64,000 nucleotides of DNA, from assembly GCA_040437565.1 (NCBI GenBank), contig JBDOQK010000008.1, forward strand, positions 558,001 through 622,000, given 5' to 3'. The notes below the pieces were generated by a model. The model was not told where the DNA came from and made no database searches. It worked only from the letters and a program-made list of their open reading frames with translations. Positions 62,830-64,000 of the stretch are shown piece after piece. The position numbers and the translations under genes were made by a program. Position 1 is the first letter of the stretch. Each line of letters starts with the position of its first letter. This DNA is from Albugo candida. Lineage: Eukaryota; Oomycota; Peronosporomycetes; Albuginales.

Positions 62830-64000
62830 ATCACGATGCCGCGTCTGGAATAGTCGCACAAGAACTTGAGCCGCACAACAATGTGCTTAGCCTTGATCGA
62901 TGATGCCTCGCCTTCAAGTTTTGATGGCTGCCTGCCTATCGACATGCATTAGCATGGGCAGAGCCGGCGCCATGCTGATCTCGTTCAGTATCTCACGCAC
63001 GCCGCGCAAGTCGCGCGAAGCCTTCGAAGCAGCGACGAATTCAGCTTCAATAGTCGACAAGGAGATGCCTCCCTGTGTTTCACGCTCTGGCTTACTTTCA
63101 TATCGTTAATTAAAATGACGCTCCCTATCAACGACTTGAGGTCCTTCTTGTCACTTGAAAAATCTCATGGACCCAGCGTCGGAGTCTTCCGCGCTTCAAC
63201 TCCTGGTGTCATCCGCATATTCAGTCTTTGAGTACCTTTCAGATAGTAAGCAATGCTCTTCGCCAATTTCCAATCGTCAATGCATGGCTGGTGAGTTTTC
63301 GCTTCGCCTTGTGCACAACGAACGACAAATCTAGCCGCGATACACGCGGCTAGACGTCTGACAGGTGAATGCGTGTCCTTAATTGATGGCTGTCCAGCCG
63401 CGCTAGTAGTCTCAAGAAGCGCGCAGTCTTCGTCCTGCACCTCATAACAGTCGGCTTCAATAAGCGAAAACGTCTAGTTTCTTCTACAAGCCCATGCACG
63501 CGCAGTAGCTCTTGAATAGCCTTCTCCTGGTCCAGGACATAGTAGCCGTCTTTATCAATTAACACGCGCATGCCCCAAAGTTTGACATAAGTCCCGAATC
63601 CTTGGTGGACAGCGAGCCGAGGCTGACGGACAACCGATCGACAGCTGAAGTGCTAGTGCCGATAGCCCCCAGATCATCGGCATATACGCCGACCACAACG
63701 AAGTCTTCACCATCTTGCTTGCGACATAAACACATGTCTGCAACAAATTGTTTATATCCCACCTCAGTGAACCTCGCGTGTAGAAACTGGATCCACAGGC
63801 GTTCTGCTTGCTTTAATCCCTATAAGTTATTATGAAGCTGCAGAACCCAAATCGTTCTAGTTCTTGCGCTGAGGTCCTCTAGCGTCCTGCCGGCTACGTC
63901 CACGCCCGGAGGAACTTGCAGATAAATCTCGAGGTCTCTGAGTGCCAGTATCACTTTCACTATCGACATGTCCATAACCGCAGCGAAAATGAGACTGTAG
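62830..64000 (-). mobile_element. Degraded Ty1/Copia LTR retrotransposon fossil (RT and RNase H part), runs off the right edge
   Basis: On the minus strand, pieces of a Copia-type Pol can be recognised in order: a GLKQA.R.W-type reverse transcriptase block near 63800, the catalytic-site region VYADDLGAIGTS near 63680, a block with AYYLKGTQRLNM near 63240, and an RNase H region with EAEFVAASKASRDLRG near 63040. The integrase and 5' LTR would lie beyond the right edge, and no 3' LTR boundary could be placed. The copy is broken, with roughly half a dozen lesions, so it is old. Its G+C content and codon use differ from the host genes to the left. Confidence 0.75.

Noticed and set aside
1-64000. 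CRISPR arrays, bacterial operons or riboswitches
   Set aside because: Spliceosomal introns and eukaryotic gene families throughout; no regularly spaced repeats were seen.

Overview
The window is nuclear DNA from a compact eukaryotic genome, most likely an oomycete; a white-rust (Albugo-like) parasite is my best guess. Support comes from two START/FYVE-type proteins of the oomycete kind, a membrane-anchored GH5 glucanase, a pyruvate kinase with a mitochondrial-type presequence (a stramenopile trait), introns of about 50-60 nt with GT..AG ends, and genes often less than 300 bp apart. I cannot confirm the genus without a search.

Layout. 1-4.3 kb: two vesicle-coat genes in a row on the minus strand, delta-COP (cut by the left edge) and AP-1 gamma-adaptin. 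4.5-11.6 kb: glutaryl-CoA dehydrogenase, a divergent protein with three hnRNP-Q acidic-domain-like modules, and a plasma-membrane-type Ca2+-ATPase. 12-17.3 kb: an unknown protein, tubulin-folding cofactor E and a BioD/DRTGG (phosphotransacetylase N-terminus-like) protein. The last is head to head with a membrane glycosyltransferase-like gene. 19.9-24.6 kb: a four-helix membrane protein, a secreted trypsin-fold protease and an APC-family amino-acid/polyamine permease. 25.5-36.2 kb: a START/FYVE protein, an unknown TM protein, a RING-H2 protein, a DysF-FYVE-lipase-FYVE protein, a secreted Tyr/Lys/Asp repeat protein and mitochondrial S16. 36.8-47 kb: Nop14, an unknown four-exon gene, a GAF protein, an SFT2-like Golgi protein and GH5. 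47.9-56.7 kb: phosphoglycerate mutase, pyruvate kinase, a HAD phosphatase, the second START/FYVE paralogue and an MFS transporter. From 56.7 kb to the right edge the DNA is gene-poor and repeat-rich, with a TA-flanked inverted-repeat element and, at the edge, a degraded Ty1/Copia fossil.

Fifteen runs of exactly 100 N occur. Fourteen are flanked by direct repeats in which the sequence before the gap is repeated after it (about 20 to 492 bp, some with single mismatches). These look like unmerged, overlapping contig ends. Genes crossing them become continuous and in frame when one copy and the gap are removed, so I annotate them as intact.

Functionally the genes are mostly housekeeping: coat/vesicle traffic (delta-COP, AP-1, SFT2, FYVE proteins, lipase), lower glycolysis (PGAM, PK), ribosome biogenesis (Nop14, mS16) and Ca2+ export. 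A few secreted or surface proteins could face a host: the S1 protease, the repeat protein and GH5. I found no clear evidence of a wholly new multi-gene system. The best novelty candidates are the lipase architecture, the repeat protein, the triple acidic-domain protein and the repeat element at 58.2-59.3 kb.
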